Of a stretch of DNA of 64,000 nt, positions 1-7,413 are shown one piece after another. Location: positions 1-64,000 of the forward strand of contig JADLBX010000024.1 of the NCBI GenBank assembly GCA_020847435.1, written 5' to 3'. Below the pieces are notes generated by a model. The model had not been told where the DNA came from and searched no databases. It was given only the letters and a program-made list of their open reading frames with translations. The DNA is from Anaerolineales bacterium (GTDB lineage: Bacteria > Chloroflexota > Anaerolineae > Anaerolineales > Villigracilaceae). The position numbers and the translations under genes were made by a program. Position 1 is the stretch's first letter; each line of letters starts with the position of its first letter.

Positions 1-119
1 TCCAAATGCCTAAAATTTATGAATAACAATATTGTATCAAGTTTTCAATTCTTCTCTTATCCCTCCTCAAACAACATCGTATTGAATCCAAAATCGTTTT
101 ACGCGTCAGCGTCTGCCAA

Positions 120-162
120 ACAAAAAAAAACTCGGAGACCTGTTTTGCAAAATCTCCGAGTT
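120..162 (-). terminator. Rho-independent terminator of the DUF operon
   Basis: A perfect 10-bp stem (129-138 with 153-162, core ACTCGGAGA) closes a 14-nt loop. Read on the minus strand it is followed by a run of nine T (122-130). It lies directly downstream of the last gene of the minus-strand operon 168-995. Confidence 0.85.
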
Positions 163-167
163 CCAAG

Positions 168-413
168 TCACACGCGCAGGAGGGTGGTCACTGCAATATC
201 TTCGTCAATCTCTTCCCAGTGAATGCCGATTCCACGCGCAATGAATCGCCAATTGTTTCGCTGTTCAGGGGTGGCATTTCGCAGGCGAGGAAACCACTCC
301 AATGGAACCGAAACTTCCCGTCCATCGGAAAGATTGACGAGCAAGGCATCCTCCGTAAAACGGACGCCCATTGTCAGAACCGAAGTGGGGCTATGTGTTT
401 CTAGGCTGTTCAT
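168..413 (-). CDS. DUF2442-type small protein
   Basis: 81 aa, last gene of a three-gene minus-strand operon. The sequence has the form of the DUF2442 family: an F-T-E-D-A-L-L-V-N-L-S-D-G-R-E beta hairpin followed by a V-P-L-E-W-F-P-R-L segment and a helix with W-R-F-I-A-R-G-I-G-I-H-W. Proteins of this family are small and cytoplasmic, often occur next to small toxin-like or DUF4160 proteins, and have no assigned biochemical role. It starts four nucleotides after the stop of the gene upstream and has no clear ribosome binding site of its own, which suggests translational coupling. The family call rests on recognisable sequence pattern; the function is unknown. Confidence 0.75.
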   Translation of the reverse strand: MNSLETHSPTSVLTMGVRFTEDALLVNLSDGREVSVPLEWFPRLRNATPEQRNNWRFIARGIGIHWEEIDEDIAVTTLLRV

Positions 414-417
414 ACCA

Positions 418-648
418 TTACGCTGGCGCGAACTCCCGCACGTGGAGAATGTCTGCGCGTTGCATGGGGCGAATGTCGCTCGCGCGAAGGGTCACAACGG
501 CGATGGTTTTTCCCTCGCCAGTCACGAACTCCACTTCGTAGGCTTTCCCGCCTTCGTACACATGCACAACTGCTCCTACATCCCCGCTTGTGAGTTGGTG
601 CTCCTTCAGATCTTTGGCTAGCACAACGGTATCGAGTTCCTTGATCAT
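418..648 (-). CDS. DUF4926-type small protein
   Basis: 76 aa. The pattern I-K-E-L-D-T-V-V-L, then G-D-V-G-A-V-V-H-V-Y-E-G-G-K-A-Y-E-V-E-F, then a terminal V-T-L-R-A-S-D-I-R-P matches the DUF4926 family, a compact SH3-like beta protein of unknown function. A good ribosome binding site (AAGGAG) lies 7 nt before the ATG. It sits 11 nt downstream of the DUF6883-type gene; DUF6883 and DUF4926 proteins are often encoded side by side, so the pair probably acts together. Whether they form a toxin/immunity or toxin/antitoxin pair cannot be told from sequence alone. Confidence 0.75.
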   Translation of the reverse strand: MIKELDTVVLAKDLKEHQLTSGDVGAVVHVYEGGKAYEVEFVTGEGKTIAVVTLRASDIRPMQRADILHVREFAPA

Positions 649-659
649 ATTAATACTCC

Positions 660-995
660 TTACTCTGCTGGATAAACCGTTACCAAACGGGGAAAATCTG
701 TGCCATTTTCGATTATCCAGATTGTTCTGACCCGAATCATAACACTGTTTGGCGACTCCAGTTCGCCGTCAACAATATACTTTGTGCCAAACGGCGAGCT
801 TTCAGAACCAGCCACAGGTGAATTTTGGGCAATTGCCAATAATCCCTGCGCCAGATCATTCGCATTCTCATCGTTGAATCCATACAACCGAAAATACTTT
901 GCCTTCGGTTTTCCCACCGCGTGGGTTTCGGAGAGCAAATAATCTATCATCTTTTCCAAAGCAACTTGCGCCTTGAATTTGTTTGGAAGTTCCAT
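660..995 (-). CDS. DUF6883-type protein
   Basis: 111 aa, first gene of the small minus-strand operon. It has the DUF6883 layout: L-P-N-K-F-K-A near the start, a helix ending D-Y-L-L-S, a K-A-K-Y-F-R-L-Y-G-F strand, then G-T-K-Y-I-V-D-G-E and a C-terminal strand with I-W-I-I-E-N-G-T. Members are small proteins of unknown function, sometimes found at the C-terminus of larger polymorphic-toxin-like proteins. The ATG is preceded by no ribosome binding site; instead a TGG-TATAAT extended -10 box ends 7 nt before it, so the transcript is probably leaderless. Confidence 0.7.
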   Translation of the reverse strand: MELPNKFKAQVALEKMIDYLLSETHAVGKPKAKYFRLYGFNDENANDLAQGLLAIAQNSPVAGSESSPFGTKYIVDGELESPNSVMIRVRTIWIIENGTDFPRLVTVYPAE

Positions 996-1002
996 GTGTG
1001 AA

Positions 1003-1008
1003 ATTATA
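1003..1008 (-). promoter_or_regulatory. Extended -10 promoter for a leaderless DUF operon mRNA
   Basis: On the minus strand the sequence reads TTGGTATAAT followed by seven bases and then the ATG at 995. TATAAT with an upstream TG is a strong extended -10 element. No -35 consensus is seen (the site reads GGAGGG). A start site 6-8 nt downstream of the hexamer would fall on or next to the ATG. Confidence 0.6.
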
Positions 1009-1102
1009 CCAATCCCATCCCCATCCCCTCCTCAAACGCCAGCGGACTGAACTCACAATCCCTTTGCGCGTCGGCACCCGCTCAAACAACCTTCACTTCG
1101 TG

Positions 1103-1131
1103 TTGCACAGTGCAACCTTCCGTGCTATACT
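1103..1131 (+). promoter_or_regulatory. Promoter of the vapBC-like pair with a palindromic operator over the -35
   Basis: TTGCAC (1103-1108) and TATACT (1126-1131) are 17 nt apart, a good sigma-70 promoter. The -35 is half of a 13-bp palindrome, TTGCAC-A-GTGCAA (1103-1115). Toxin-antitoxin pairs of this kind usually repress themselves by binding such a palindrome; that this is the operator is inferred from its position. Confidence 0.55.
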
Positions 1132-1154
1132 CTAAAAAATCGAAGGAGCGTTCC

Positions 1155-1397
1155 ATGCCTACATTACATGTTCGTAGCGTACCCGAAGATTTATATTACC
1201 AAATTCAACGGCTTGCGGAAACGAAAAACCGCTCATTGAGCGCGCAAGTCGTCAACATGCTGGCGCAGGCGCTGGAAGAAGAGAAACGCCGCAAAGTACA
1301 GGTCAAAGCGTTGACCTCCATTCGCCGACGACGGTTTGTCGCGCCTAGAAAAGCGCCCACAAGTCTTGCCTTATTGCGTGAAGACCGCAACCGATGA
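1155..1397 (+). CDS. FitA-like ribbon-helix-helix antitoxin
   Basis: 80 aa, reading from the ATG at 1155, which follows an AAGGAG ribosome binding site at 1143-1148. A longer frame start at 1110 is rejected because it overlaps the promoter. The first 50 residues form a ribbon-helix-helix unit: strand T-L-H-V-R-S-V, then P-E-D-L-Y-Y-Q-I-Q-R-L-A and N-R-S-L-S-A-Q-V-V-N-M-L, the FitA/VapB pattern. The basic C-terminus would wrap the partner toxin. It is coupled by an ATGA overlap to the PIN-domain gene, so the two form a type II toxin-antitoxin pair in which this protein neutralises the toxin and represses the operon. Confidence 0.85.
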   Translation: MPTLHVRSVPEDLYYQIQRLAETKNRSLSAQVVNMLAQALEEEKRRKVQVKALTSIRRRRFVAPRKAPTSLALLREDRNR

Positions 1398-1846
1398 ACG
1401 ACATGCCCCTCCGCTTTGTGGTGGATGCAAGCGTAGGCATCAAACTGTTCGTTGAGGAAGAATTCTCTGAACGGGCTAATTTTTTATTTTCTCATCTTGC
1501 CGCAGACCCGCCCGCCGAACTGTTCATTCCCGATCTGTTTTACATCGAATGCACTAACATCCTGTTGAAATACACGCGCCGCTTCGGTCGGTCGCTGGCG
1601 GATTCGCAGGCTGACATTGCCGATATTAAACTCCTCTCGTTGAAAACTACATCAACGATGGAGTTGATTGAAGATGCCTTGCTCCTTGCCTCTGAGAAGA
1701 ATCTAACCGCCTACGATGCCTGTTATGCCGTTCTTGCTCAGAAGCTGGATATTCCGCTCATAACAGCTGATGAGCCGCTTGCGCGAGCGATACGGAACGC
1801 AATTTTTCTTGGGGATTTTGACATCCAACCGTTTGAAGAAGATTGA
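1394..1846 (+). CDS. vapC: PIN-domain ribonuclease toxin (VapC family)
   Basis: 150 aa. A PIN domain with the expected acidic residues: D in V-V-D-A-S near the start, E in Y-I-E-C-T-N about residue 55, D in A-Y-D-A-C-Y-A about residue 112 and D in T-A-D-E-P-L about residue 128. Such proteins are Mg-dependent endoribonucleases that cut tRNA, rRNA or mRNA when freed from the antitoxin. The start codon overlaps the antitoxin stop (ATGA), typical of vapBC. It ends one base before the convergent SDR gene, leaving no room for a terminator. Confidence 0.85.
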   Translation: MNDMPLRFVVDASVGIKLFVEEEFSERANFLFSHLAADPPAELFIPDLFYIECTNILLKYTRRFGRSLADSQADIADIKLLSLKTTSTMELIEDALLLASEKNLTAYDACYAVLAQKLDIPLITADEPLARAIRNAIFLGDFDIQPFEED

Positions 1847-1847
1847 T

Positions 1848-2735
1848 TCACTTTGTAGCGATTACCTCCCTCCCAATCTCCTCCTCAAAGGCCAGCGGAC
1901 TGAACCCAAAATCCCTTTGCGCGTCGGCGTAACTGAAATTTTTGTTTTCGTTCAGCCGCAGGACTTGCTCCGCTTTGATGGGAAACGGGATGTGAATCCG
2001 CTCGAGGATGGAGAGCAAGGCTACGACAGGCTTCGAGGGGATGTGCAGTTTCCACACGCGCTTGTTCATCTGGCGGGCAATCGTGTCAATGACTTCGTTG
2101 TACGTCAGCGGATGTTTGCCTGCAATGTTGTAGCTCTTACCGATGGTGACATCCGCTTTGAGGCAACCAAGAATCGCCGCGGCGACATCGTCCACGTGGA
2201 TGGGTTGTTGCAAGGAATTGCCGTCGCCAAAGACAGGGACAATCGGCGAATATCGGATAAACCGAATCAATCGCCACATGTTGCGGTCGCGCGGACTGCC
2301 ATAGATCATCGTCGGGCGGAGGATGGTGTATTTCAGTCCGCTCGTTTCGATGGCGAGTTCCGCCGCCACGCGGACTTTCTTGCTTTTGGCGTTCAACTGC
2401 GTGAAGATGGCGGTCGTGCTGATGAAGATGGCGCGCTTGATGCCTGCCTCTTTTGCGGCGCGGATGATCGAGTCCGCGTGACCGAAGCCAAGCGAGGCGA
2501 TATTGACGAGCGCGTCCGCGCCTTGCATGGCGGCGGACAAGGCTGAGGTGTCGGATAAATCTCCAGCCGCCCATTCAACATTTTTTGCGTAGTCCGCGTT
2601 CTCTAACGCGGACAGGATAACCGAACGATCGCTTGTGGCGCGATACAAACAACGGACTTCGTATCCGTTTTTGAGCAAAAGAGGGACGACGCGTGAGCCC
2701 GTGAAGCCCGTCGCGCCTGTGACGAAGATTTTCAT
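1848..2735 (-). CDS. NAD(P)-dependent epimerase/dehydratase-like SDR
   Basis: 295 aa. An N-terminal Rossmann fold begins T-G-A-T-G-F-T-G (residues 6-13), with G-D-L-S-D at the usual acidic position and a later P-I-H-V-D-D-V-A segment typical of extended or atypical SDRs. The active-site Tyr-X3-Lys of classical epimerases is not clear; instead I see Y-T-I-L-R-P-T-M-I-Y-G, the usual pattern in atypical NAD(P)-binding members. The natural substrate cannot be named; a nucleotide sugar or a lipid-linked compound would fit the neighbouring glycosyltransferase. An AGGAA ribosome binding site lies before the ATG. Confidence 0.75.
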   Translation of the reverse strand: MKIFVTGATGFTGSRVVPLLLKNGYEVRCLYRATSDRSVILSALENADYAKNVEWAAGDLSDTSALSAAMQGADALVNIASLGFGHADSIIRAAKEAGIKRAIFISTTAIFTQLNAKSKKVRVAAELAIETSGLKYTILRPTMIYGSPRDRNMWRLIRFIRYSPIVPVFGDGNSLQQPIHVDDVAAAILGCLKADVTIGKSYNIAGKHPLTYNEVIDTIARQMNKRVWKLHIPSKPVVALLSILERIHIPFPIKAEQVLRLNENKNFSYADAQRDFGFSPLAFEEEIGREVIATK

Positions 2736-2748
2736 AGATTCCTGTTAC

Positions 2749-2882
2749 ATGTCATTGCGAGGAGCGCTCGCGCTGAGCGGAGTGAGCCGATAGGCGAACG
2801 AAGACGAAGCGCAACCGACGAAGCAATCCTTTGACGCGAGGGGATTGCTTCGTCGGGTCTTCGACCCTCCTCGCAACGACAT
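2749..2882. repeat. 134-bp intergenic inverted-repeat element
   Basis: The ends are near-perfect inverted repeats (2749-2764 with 2867-2882, 15 of 16 paired; core TTGCGAGGAG). Inside is a perfect 15-bp pair (2815-2829 with 2842-2856, core GACGAAGCAATCC). The pattern CATTGCGAGGAG...GACGAAGCAATC is a widely dispersed intergenic repeat I recognise from many bacterial genomes. Its last base is the first base of the glycosyltransferase stop codon, so it fills the whole gap between the two genes and may act as a transcript end. Confidence 0.75.
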
Positions 2883-4102
2883 TATTCTTTGACCAACATT
2901 GAGAGCAACTCCAAAGTTTCATTCAACTTATTGCGCCGATCGAGATGCTTGACCAAATACTCGCGGGCAGACTGTCCCATTTGCTTGACGCGCGCCGAAT
3001 CGTTTGACAAATCTAAAATTGTCCTTGCTAGCGCTTCATCATCCCCAGGCTGGACAAACACTCCCCCACCCGAGTCTTGAATCAACTGCCGTGAAACGCC
3101 GTCAATGACCAACACAGTGGCGCATCCCGCCGCCATGTAATCGAAGACTTTGTTCGGGTAGGTGGTGCGGAACATCGGAACATCCTGCAAAATGGCGAGG
3201 CACACATCCGCAGAAGCGATGACGCGCGGCATTTCTTTTTTGGGGCGCACGCCTGCGAAGACGACGTTTGTGAGTTTCATCCGCTCCGTTTCAGATTGAA
3301 GCCTGGCGCGTTCTTTGCCGTCGCCGAAAATGGCAAAATGAATTTTGCCGTACAGTTTCAAGCGCTCCGCCGCGCGGAGAATCGTGTCAATGTCGTTTGC
3401 CTGACCCAGCGCGCCCGCGTATAACACGACGAACTTATCCTGCAACCCCAACTCTGCTCGAATGGACGAACCATCCATGTTTGGATTGAACATCTCCACG
3501 TCTGTTCCATAGGGGATAAATGTGATCTTCGTTTCAGGCACGCCTTTACCGATCATGTACTCTTTGTAGGCGGGCGAGTTCACCAAAATATGCGTCGCAC
3601 GCGCATACAAAAATTTCTCCAGCCAGCGCGCCAACGCAATGATCACAGGGTTTTTCAACACGCCCATGCTCACGCCGAACTCGGGCCACAAGTCGCGCAC
3701 TTCGAGCAGGAACGGCTTGCGACGAATGTATGAAACAAACCACGCCGAGACTGATTGAAAGATCGGCGGCGACGTGCCCATCACCAAATCCACATTGTCA
3801 ACTCGCAGCGCGGTCCACACTGAACTGAACATGAAACTGAAAAACGAAATGACGCGCCAAAAATAACTGCGATGCAACGCGGGATAAATATACGAACGAT
3901 AAATTTTCACGCCGTCAATGACCTGCTCGGCAAAGATACCTTTGCGTGTCACCGTCCGCTGACCTGTTTGATAATTCAAATCGCTCGCGACAATGACGAG
4001 TTCGTGCCCATGCGCTTGCAAAAATTTCGCCAGCTCGAAATGACGCGTGTGGCCCGGCTCATCGGGCGAAACGAAGGCTTGGTTAATCAGTAAGATTTTC
4101 AT
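2882..4102 (-). CDS. Glycosyltransferase family 4 (GT-B fold)
   Basis: 406 aa, close to the usual GT4 length. The N-terminal Rossmann half opens with M-K-I-L-L-I-N-Q and has a G-H-T-R-H acceptor loop; the C-terminal half has V-V-L-Y-A-G-A-L-G at the domain junction, F-G-D-G-K-E-R and the donor-binding stretch N-K-V-F-D-Y-M-A-A-G. This is closest in layout to WbuB-type enzymes that add a sugar to a lipid-linked or surface polysaccharide precursor at the inner membrane; donor and acceptor cannot be deduced. The start has no ribosome binding site but a TATAAT hexamer ends 8 nt upstream, pointing to a leaderless message. Confidence 0.85.
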   Translation of the reverse strand: MKILLINQAFVSPDEPGHTRHFELAKFLQAHGHELVIVASDLNYQTGQRTVTRKGIFAEQVIDGVKIYRSYIYPALHRSYFWRVISFFSFMFSSVWTALRVDNVDLVMGTSPPIFQSVSAWFVSYIRRKPFLLEVRDLWPEFGVSMGVLKNPVIIALARWLEKFLYARATHILVNSPAYKEYMIGKGVPETKITFIPYGTDVEMFNPNMDGSSIRAELGLQDKFVVLYAGALGQANDIDTILRAAERLKLYGKIHFAIFGDGKERARLQSETERMKLTNVVFAGVRPKKEMPRVIASADVCLAILQDVPMFRTTYPNKVFDYMAAGCATVLVIDGVSRQLIQDSGGGVFVQPGDDEALARTILDLSNDSARVKQMGQSAREYLVKHLDRRNKLNETLELLSMLVKE

Positions 4103-4110
4103 TAGATTTC

Positions 4111-4140
4111 ATTATAAATTATTTGCAGTTGCATTATAAT
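4111..4140. promoter_or_regulatory. Divergent -10 elements between the glycosyltransferase and DUF3597 genes
   Basis: Minus strand: TATAAT at 4111-4116, eight bases before the glycosyltransferase ATG. Plus strand: TATAAT at 4135-4140, serving the DUF3597 gene 70 bp further on. Neither has a clear -35 hexamer at the normal distance. The two boxes are 18 bp apart, so the divergent promoters may compete. Confidence 0.45.
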
Positions 4141-4210
4141 GACCGCATAAGGATGAGAAGTAAAAAAAAATCCTTATACATCTTTTTCCCAACTTCTGAA
4201 AGGAGTTCTC

Positions 4211-4699
4211 ATGGGTTTCTTCTCAAAAATTCTCGGCAAGTTAGGTCTCGGCAAGAAAGAGGACGACAAACCTCAATTTGCAGGCATGTCTAAACCCGCC
4301 GGTGTCGTCACAGGCAGCGCGCCTGCAAAACCTGCGGTGGCCGCCAAGCCAACCTCAGGTCCCGGCGCAATGGCTCGCCCCGACATGACCAAAGACGACG
4401 CGCTCGAAAGGGTCGTTTCAGCGCCCGCCGCCATGGAAATGGTGGACGTGGTTTCCAAACTCGAAGGTCTCGCCAAGGCGAACCCCGCCAAACTCAACTG
4501 GAAAGTCTCCATCGTGGACCTGCTCAAACTGCTCGATCTCGATTCCAGTTTTGACTCCCGCAAGGAACTCGCCACAGAACTCGCCTGCCCCGCCGACCTG
4601 ATGGGCGACTCAGCCAAGATGAACACCTGGCTTCACAAAGAAGTCCTCAGGCGGATCGCCTCCAACGGCGGCAACATCCCGAAAGAATTGCTCGACTAA
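4211..4699 (+). CDS. DUF3597-type protein
   Basis: 162 aa, with an AAAGGAG ribosome binding site just before the ATG. The N-terminus is a short basic amphipathic stretch (G-F-F-S-K-I-L-G-K-L-G-L-G-K-K), then an Ala/Pro-rich linker to about residue 65. The C-terminal 100 residues carry the DUF3597 pattern: V-D-V-V-S-K-L-E-G-L-A, L-N-W-K-V-S-I-V-D-L-L-K-L-L, a charged S-R-K-E-L-A-T-E-L, and the closing W-L-H-K...N-G-G-N-I-P-K-E-L-L-D. Members are small soluble proteins of unknown role that resemble the LysM/YidB group in arrangement. It is a single-gene unit closed by a strong terminator. Confidence 0.85.
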   Translation: MGFFSKILGKLGLGKKEDDKPQFAGMSKPAGVVTGSAPAKPAVAAKPTSGPGAMARPDMTKDDALERVVSAPAAMEMVDVVSKLEGLAKANPAKLNWKVSIVDLLKLLDLDSSFDSRKELATELACPADLMGDSAKMNTWLHKEVLRRIASNGGNIPKELLD

Positions 4700-4714
4700 C
4701 AGAACGGCAACATC

Positions 4715-4754
4715 AACAGCGCGGACTCTTCCAGTCCGCGCTGTTTTTATTTTG
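4715..4754 (+). terminator. Rho-independent terminator after the DUF3597 gene
   Basis: A perfect 13-bp GC-rich stem (4715-4727 with 4733-4745, core CAGCGCGGACT) with a CTTCC loop, followed by a T-rich tract at 4744-4753. Confidence 0.92.
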
Positions 4755-4929
4755 GGGACGCGTCCGCTTCCCTTCTCCCCTTGCGGCTGGGTCGCCCGTG
4801 GCTGAGTCAGCTGTCCCGTCGAAAGACCCGTTCCGTCGTCCGCGGCATTGCAATCCAGTAAAGGAATCCAGTTTGAGAGTCTTTGAGAGTCCGCCAGCGT
4901 AGAATTATCTTTGCGAAAGGAAAGCGCTC

Positions 4930-5325
4930 ATGGAAATCCCAAGACACTGGCGACTCAAGAAGCAACGCTACGGGCTGGTCGGCGAGGTCTGCCCGCACTG
5001 CGACCACAAGATCTTCCCCCCGCGCGACGTGTGCCCGAACTGCGGCGACGAAGCCAAAGATTTGTATACGTTTAGCGGCAAAGGCGAGGTCTATTCATTT
5101 ACTACCGTGTATGAAGCCCCGTCTGGTTACGAAGCCAACGCGCCGTACACCGTCGCCCTCGTCAAACTCGAAGAGGGACCGATGCTCACCGCCCAACTCA
5201 CCGACGTGGACAATAACAAGGTCGAGATCGGTATGCCCGTCGAAATGGTGACGCGCAAGATGCGCAACGACGGTGATGAACGGGGTTTGATCGTATACGG
5301 GTATAAATTTCGACAACGAACATAG
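4930..5325 (+). CDS. Zinc-ribbon OB-fold protein (DUF35/ChsH2-like)
   Basis: 131 aa. An N-terminal zinc ribbon with C-P-H-C and C-P-N-C pairs (about residues 21-24 and 35-38) is followed by an OB fold (G-K-G-E-V-Y-S-F-T-T-V...A-P-Y-T-V-A-L-V-K-L-E-E-G). This is the DUF35 family, whose members bind acyl-CoA and partner thiolases, HMG-CoA synthases or acyl-CoA hydratases. The usual thiolase-like partner is not next to it here, so its partner must lie elsewhere. The start is preceded by GAAAGGAAA and the gene is flanked by terminators on both sides, so it is transcribed alone. Confidence 0.85.
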   Translation: MEIPRHWRLKKQRYGLVGEVCPHCDHKIFPPRDVCPNCGDEAKDLYTFSGKGEVYSFTTVYEAPSGYEANAPYTVALVKLEEGPMLTAQLTDVDNNKVEIGMPVEMVTRKMRNDGDERGLIVYGYKFRQRT

Positions 5326-5334
5326 GCAACAGGT

Positions 5335-5370
5335 AAGCGGCGGAGAAATTTCTCCGCCGCTTTTGTTTTA
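5335..5370 (+). terminator. Rho-independent terminator after the OB-fold gene
   Basis: A perfect 28-nt palindrome (5335-5362, core GCGGCGGAGAAA) followed by TTTTGTTTTA. It could also stop minus-strand transcripts coming from the CPBP remnant. Confidence 0.9.
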
Positions 5371-5501
5371 TATACTCCTACTACATTGCCCTGGAGAATA
5401 CCAGGAACTTGAATCAATGGCAGAGGACTTGTGCCTTTATTCCGCCGCTACTACTGTGCACAAATCAGTCTCGATGATCTTGGGATAATCCAAAATATGC
5501 T

Positions 5502-6082
5502 TCATGGATTATCACTTCCAAGCTTTAATTCCGTTTGCCAGAGAACGATCAGCGCGGCGAGACAGGCAAAGGCGACAAAGAGGATGTAGTGCGTCTCGCG
5601 CTCGCCGCCTGTGAATGCCTGCAACATCATACTTCCCGTCAGCAGGTTGGAGCCGTAATGGATAACCATCACGGCAGGGACGCTTCGATTGGATTTGAAA
5701 TAGAGCCAGACGATGATGATTTGAAACGCCAAGTGAAGAAGACCGCGTCATAACACGCGATGGCGCCAGAAAGGACCAATGGCAGATGCCAGATCGAACG
5801 GAAGAATCCCATCGAGAGGGTCGCGGCAAGTGTCCCGTAGGAAAGAGGCGCAAAGCGTTCCTGCAACTTGGGCAGGGCATAGCCCGTCCAGCCTGATTCT
5901 TCCCAAAGTCCGCCCATCAATAAAAGCATGATAAACGTTCCGATGTCTGGGACAGGAAACGGGCTTGCTGGTTTTGCGCCAAGCAAGAGGTTGACCGCGA
6001 ACGCGGCGAGCAAATACGCGGCAACGATGGCGGGACCGATGAAGTACCACTGCCCCGCGCGGCATTTTTTACGCGCTTTCAT
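5502..6082 (-). pseudogene. Frameshifted, N-terminally short CPBP-family protease
   Basis: Two overlapping minus-strand frames make one CPBP protein. 5669-6082 encodes the first half with the E-E-S-G-W-T-G-Y motif (the EExxxR-like motif one of this family) and F-R-S-I-W-H-L-P. 5502-5732 continues it with A-F-Q-I-I-I-V-W-L-Y and M-V-I-H-Y-G-S-N-L-L-T-G, the last conserved helix. The two are joined by a frameshift near 5733-5745. The protein also lacks the N-terminal membrane segments expected of a 250-residue member; the place where they would start is occupied by a terminator hairpin. CPBP proteins are integral membrane metal-dependent peptidases related to CAAX prenyl proteases; this copy is most likely dead. 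Confidence 0.75.
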
Positions 6083-6118
6083 GAAAACCCGATCGTCCTC
6101 ATTTTACGACTGAGCCTT

Positions 6119-6149
6119 CAAAAAAGAACCACAGGAATATGTGGTTCTT
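6119..6149 (-). terminator. Terminator hairpin, copy 1 of a shared sequence
   Basis: AAGAACCACA (6124-6133) pairs with TGTGGTTCTT (6140-6149) around GGAATA; on the minus strand it ends in six T. It lies 3' of the ArsP-like gene. Almost the same sequence, including the following GACC and a third copy of the TGTGGTT word, recurs at 13834-13885. Confidence 0.8.
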
Positions 6150-6297
6150 CGACCGCAACGATGTGGTTTTGTTCTGCGATCGGAACAACGCACCCAGTAT
6201 GGATTGTGAGCGGCGCGATGTTACAGGAATGTCTGGAAGCCCGTCTACTAGAATCTTGCTCAGTTGAGGGAGACCTTTAGGGTTTGGCAAGGCAGCG

Positions 6298-7230
6298 TCA
6301 AAGAAGGACGACTGCCGCCAAATCGTACGCCGCGCCGAAAATGACCGCGCCTGCGACGAGCGTTCCCAGGACGATGGCGATGACGCGCCAGCGGGCGATG
6401 GTGAGCGCGCCAGCCAACGCGCCGATGGAGGTCCCTGCGCCCGTGATGAGGAAGGCAAGCGCCGCGCCCGCGCTCATGCCCGAATCCATGAAGGCGCGGA
6501 CGAGCGGCATGGAGGCTTCGGTGTTAAGGTAGAACGGGATGCCGAGAAGCGCGGCGAGGGGAATGCTGAACCCGTTGCCCGAGCCGAAGACGTTTTGAAT
6601 CCAATCCTGCGGGATGATGCCGTTGAGGAAGTAGCCGATGAACGAGAAGCCGAAGAACATCAGCAATAATTTCCATGTCACGTCGAAAAATTCTTTGGCG
6701 AACATTTTCGCGGTGACGCGCGGGCGGCTCGAGGGTGGATTCGGCTCGAGGGTCGGCAGACCAGTTTCAGGTCGGGAAACGAGGCGGGCTTGATCCTCCA
6801 GCCAGCCGCGCGATTCGGCAAATCCCGCAATCGCGCCGCCCGCCAATCCGAGCAGAATCGAGGAGGTCATGAAGGCGATGGCGAAGGGCCAGCCGAAGAG
6901 TCCCGCGCTGTAGATCATCTGCTGCGGCGAGGTGAGCGGCGAGGCGACGAGGAAGGCGACGATGGGCGCCCACGGGACGGTGGAAGCCATCATGCCGAGG
7001 ACGACGGCGGTGGTGCCGCACGAGCAGAACGGCGTGCCGACGGCGAGCGCGGTGGACATGGCGACGCTGTTGCGCTGGTTGCGTTTGAGGAAGGCGGCGA
7101 CGCGGTCTTGGTCCACGTATAGTTTGAGCAGAACGCTGATGACAATGCTCAACAGGAGCAATGCCCAGAGTTCCGAGAAGGTCGTCCACGCTTTGCCGAG
7201 GGCGAATTGAAAGAGTTCGAAGATGTTCAT
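6298..7230 (-). CDS. ArsP-type (DUF318/UPF0718) permease
   Basis: 310 aa, about eight membrane helices. The conserved G-T-P-F-C-S-C-G-T-T-A-V-V motif near residue 65 and the P-W-A-P-I-V-A-F-L-V-A-S-P-L segment after it identify the PF03773 permease family. A second half repeats the pattern (G-I-P-F-Y-L-N-T-E-A-S). Some members, called ArsP, export trivalent methylated arsenicals; that role fits here because arsM lies just upstream and the gene has the same operator as arsM and arsR. An AAGGAG site precedes the ATG. Family membership is well supported; the substrate is inferred from context. Confidence 0.85.
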   Translation of the reverse strand: MNIFELFQFALGKAWTTFSELWALLLLSIVISVLLKLYVDQDRVAAFLKRNQRNSVAMSTALAVGTPFCSCGTTAVVLGMMASTVPWAPIVAFLVASPLTSPQQMIYSAGLFGWPFAIAFMTSSILLGLAGGAIAGFAESRGWLEDQARLVSRPETGLPTLEPNPPSSRPRVTAKMFAKEFFDVTWKLLLMFFGFSFIGYFLNGIIPQDWIQNVFGSGNGFSIPLAALLGIPFYLNTEASMPLVRAFMDSGMSAGAALAFLITGAGTSIGALAGALTIARWRVIAIVLGTLVAGAVIFGAAYDLAAVVLL

Positions 7231-7245
7231 TTTTTCTCCTTGTGT

Positions 7246-7261
7246 ATAGAAGTTTGTCTAT
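7246..7261 (-). promoter_or_regulatory. ArsR-type operator 1 (permease)
   Basis: ATAGA-N6-TCTAT inverted repeat, 15 bp upstream of the permease start and next to a TATACA -10-like box. The wider word TATAGAAGTTTGTCTATG matches the two other sites at 8302 and 8703. Confidence 0.75.
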
Positions 7262-7277
7262 GTGTTTTTCCAAAATT

Positions 7278-7302
7278 CAGGTCATGTCAAAAACATGACC
7301 TG
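7278..7302. repeat. Perfect 10-bp hairpin between arsM and the permease
   Basis: CAGGTCATGT (7278-7287) pairs with ACATGACCTG (7293-7302) around CAAAA. On the minus strand it lies after arsM and before the permease promoter; no T tract follows on that strand. It may end or stabilise the arsM message. Confidence 0.6.
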
Positions 7303-7312
7303 GGATTTGTAT

Positions 7313-7412
7313 CGCGAAATCAATTTCGCGGCACAGATTTTGCGCGGTGCGACAAACTTCAGTTTGTCATACTGGCGCAGGCACAGCCAGGGCGCAAACT
7401 GAAGTTTGCGGT
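7313..7412. repeat. Cluster of three small palindromes (GTAC-associated family)
   Basis: Three palindromes with 8-nt arms and a 2-nt centre: CGCGAAAT-CA-ATTTCGCG (7313-7330), GACAAACT-TC-AGTTTGTC (7351-7368) and CGCAAACT-GA-AGTTTGCG (7393-7410), the last followed by GTAC. Members of the same family occur at 9107, 11789, 13901, 29958, 35938, 40143 and 41865. Confidence 0.85.
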
Positions 7413-7413
7413 A

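Noticed and set aside
1770-2546. A 258-codon plus-strand frame across the vapC end and the SDR gene
   Set aside because: Antisense to the SDR with Rossmann motif; product is an arginine- and aspartate-rich stretch without family features.
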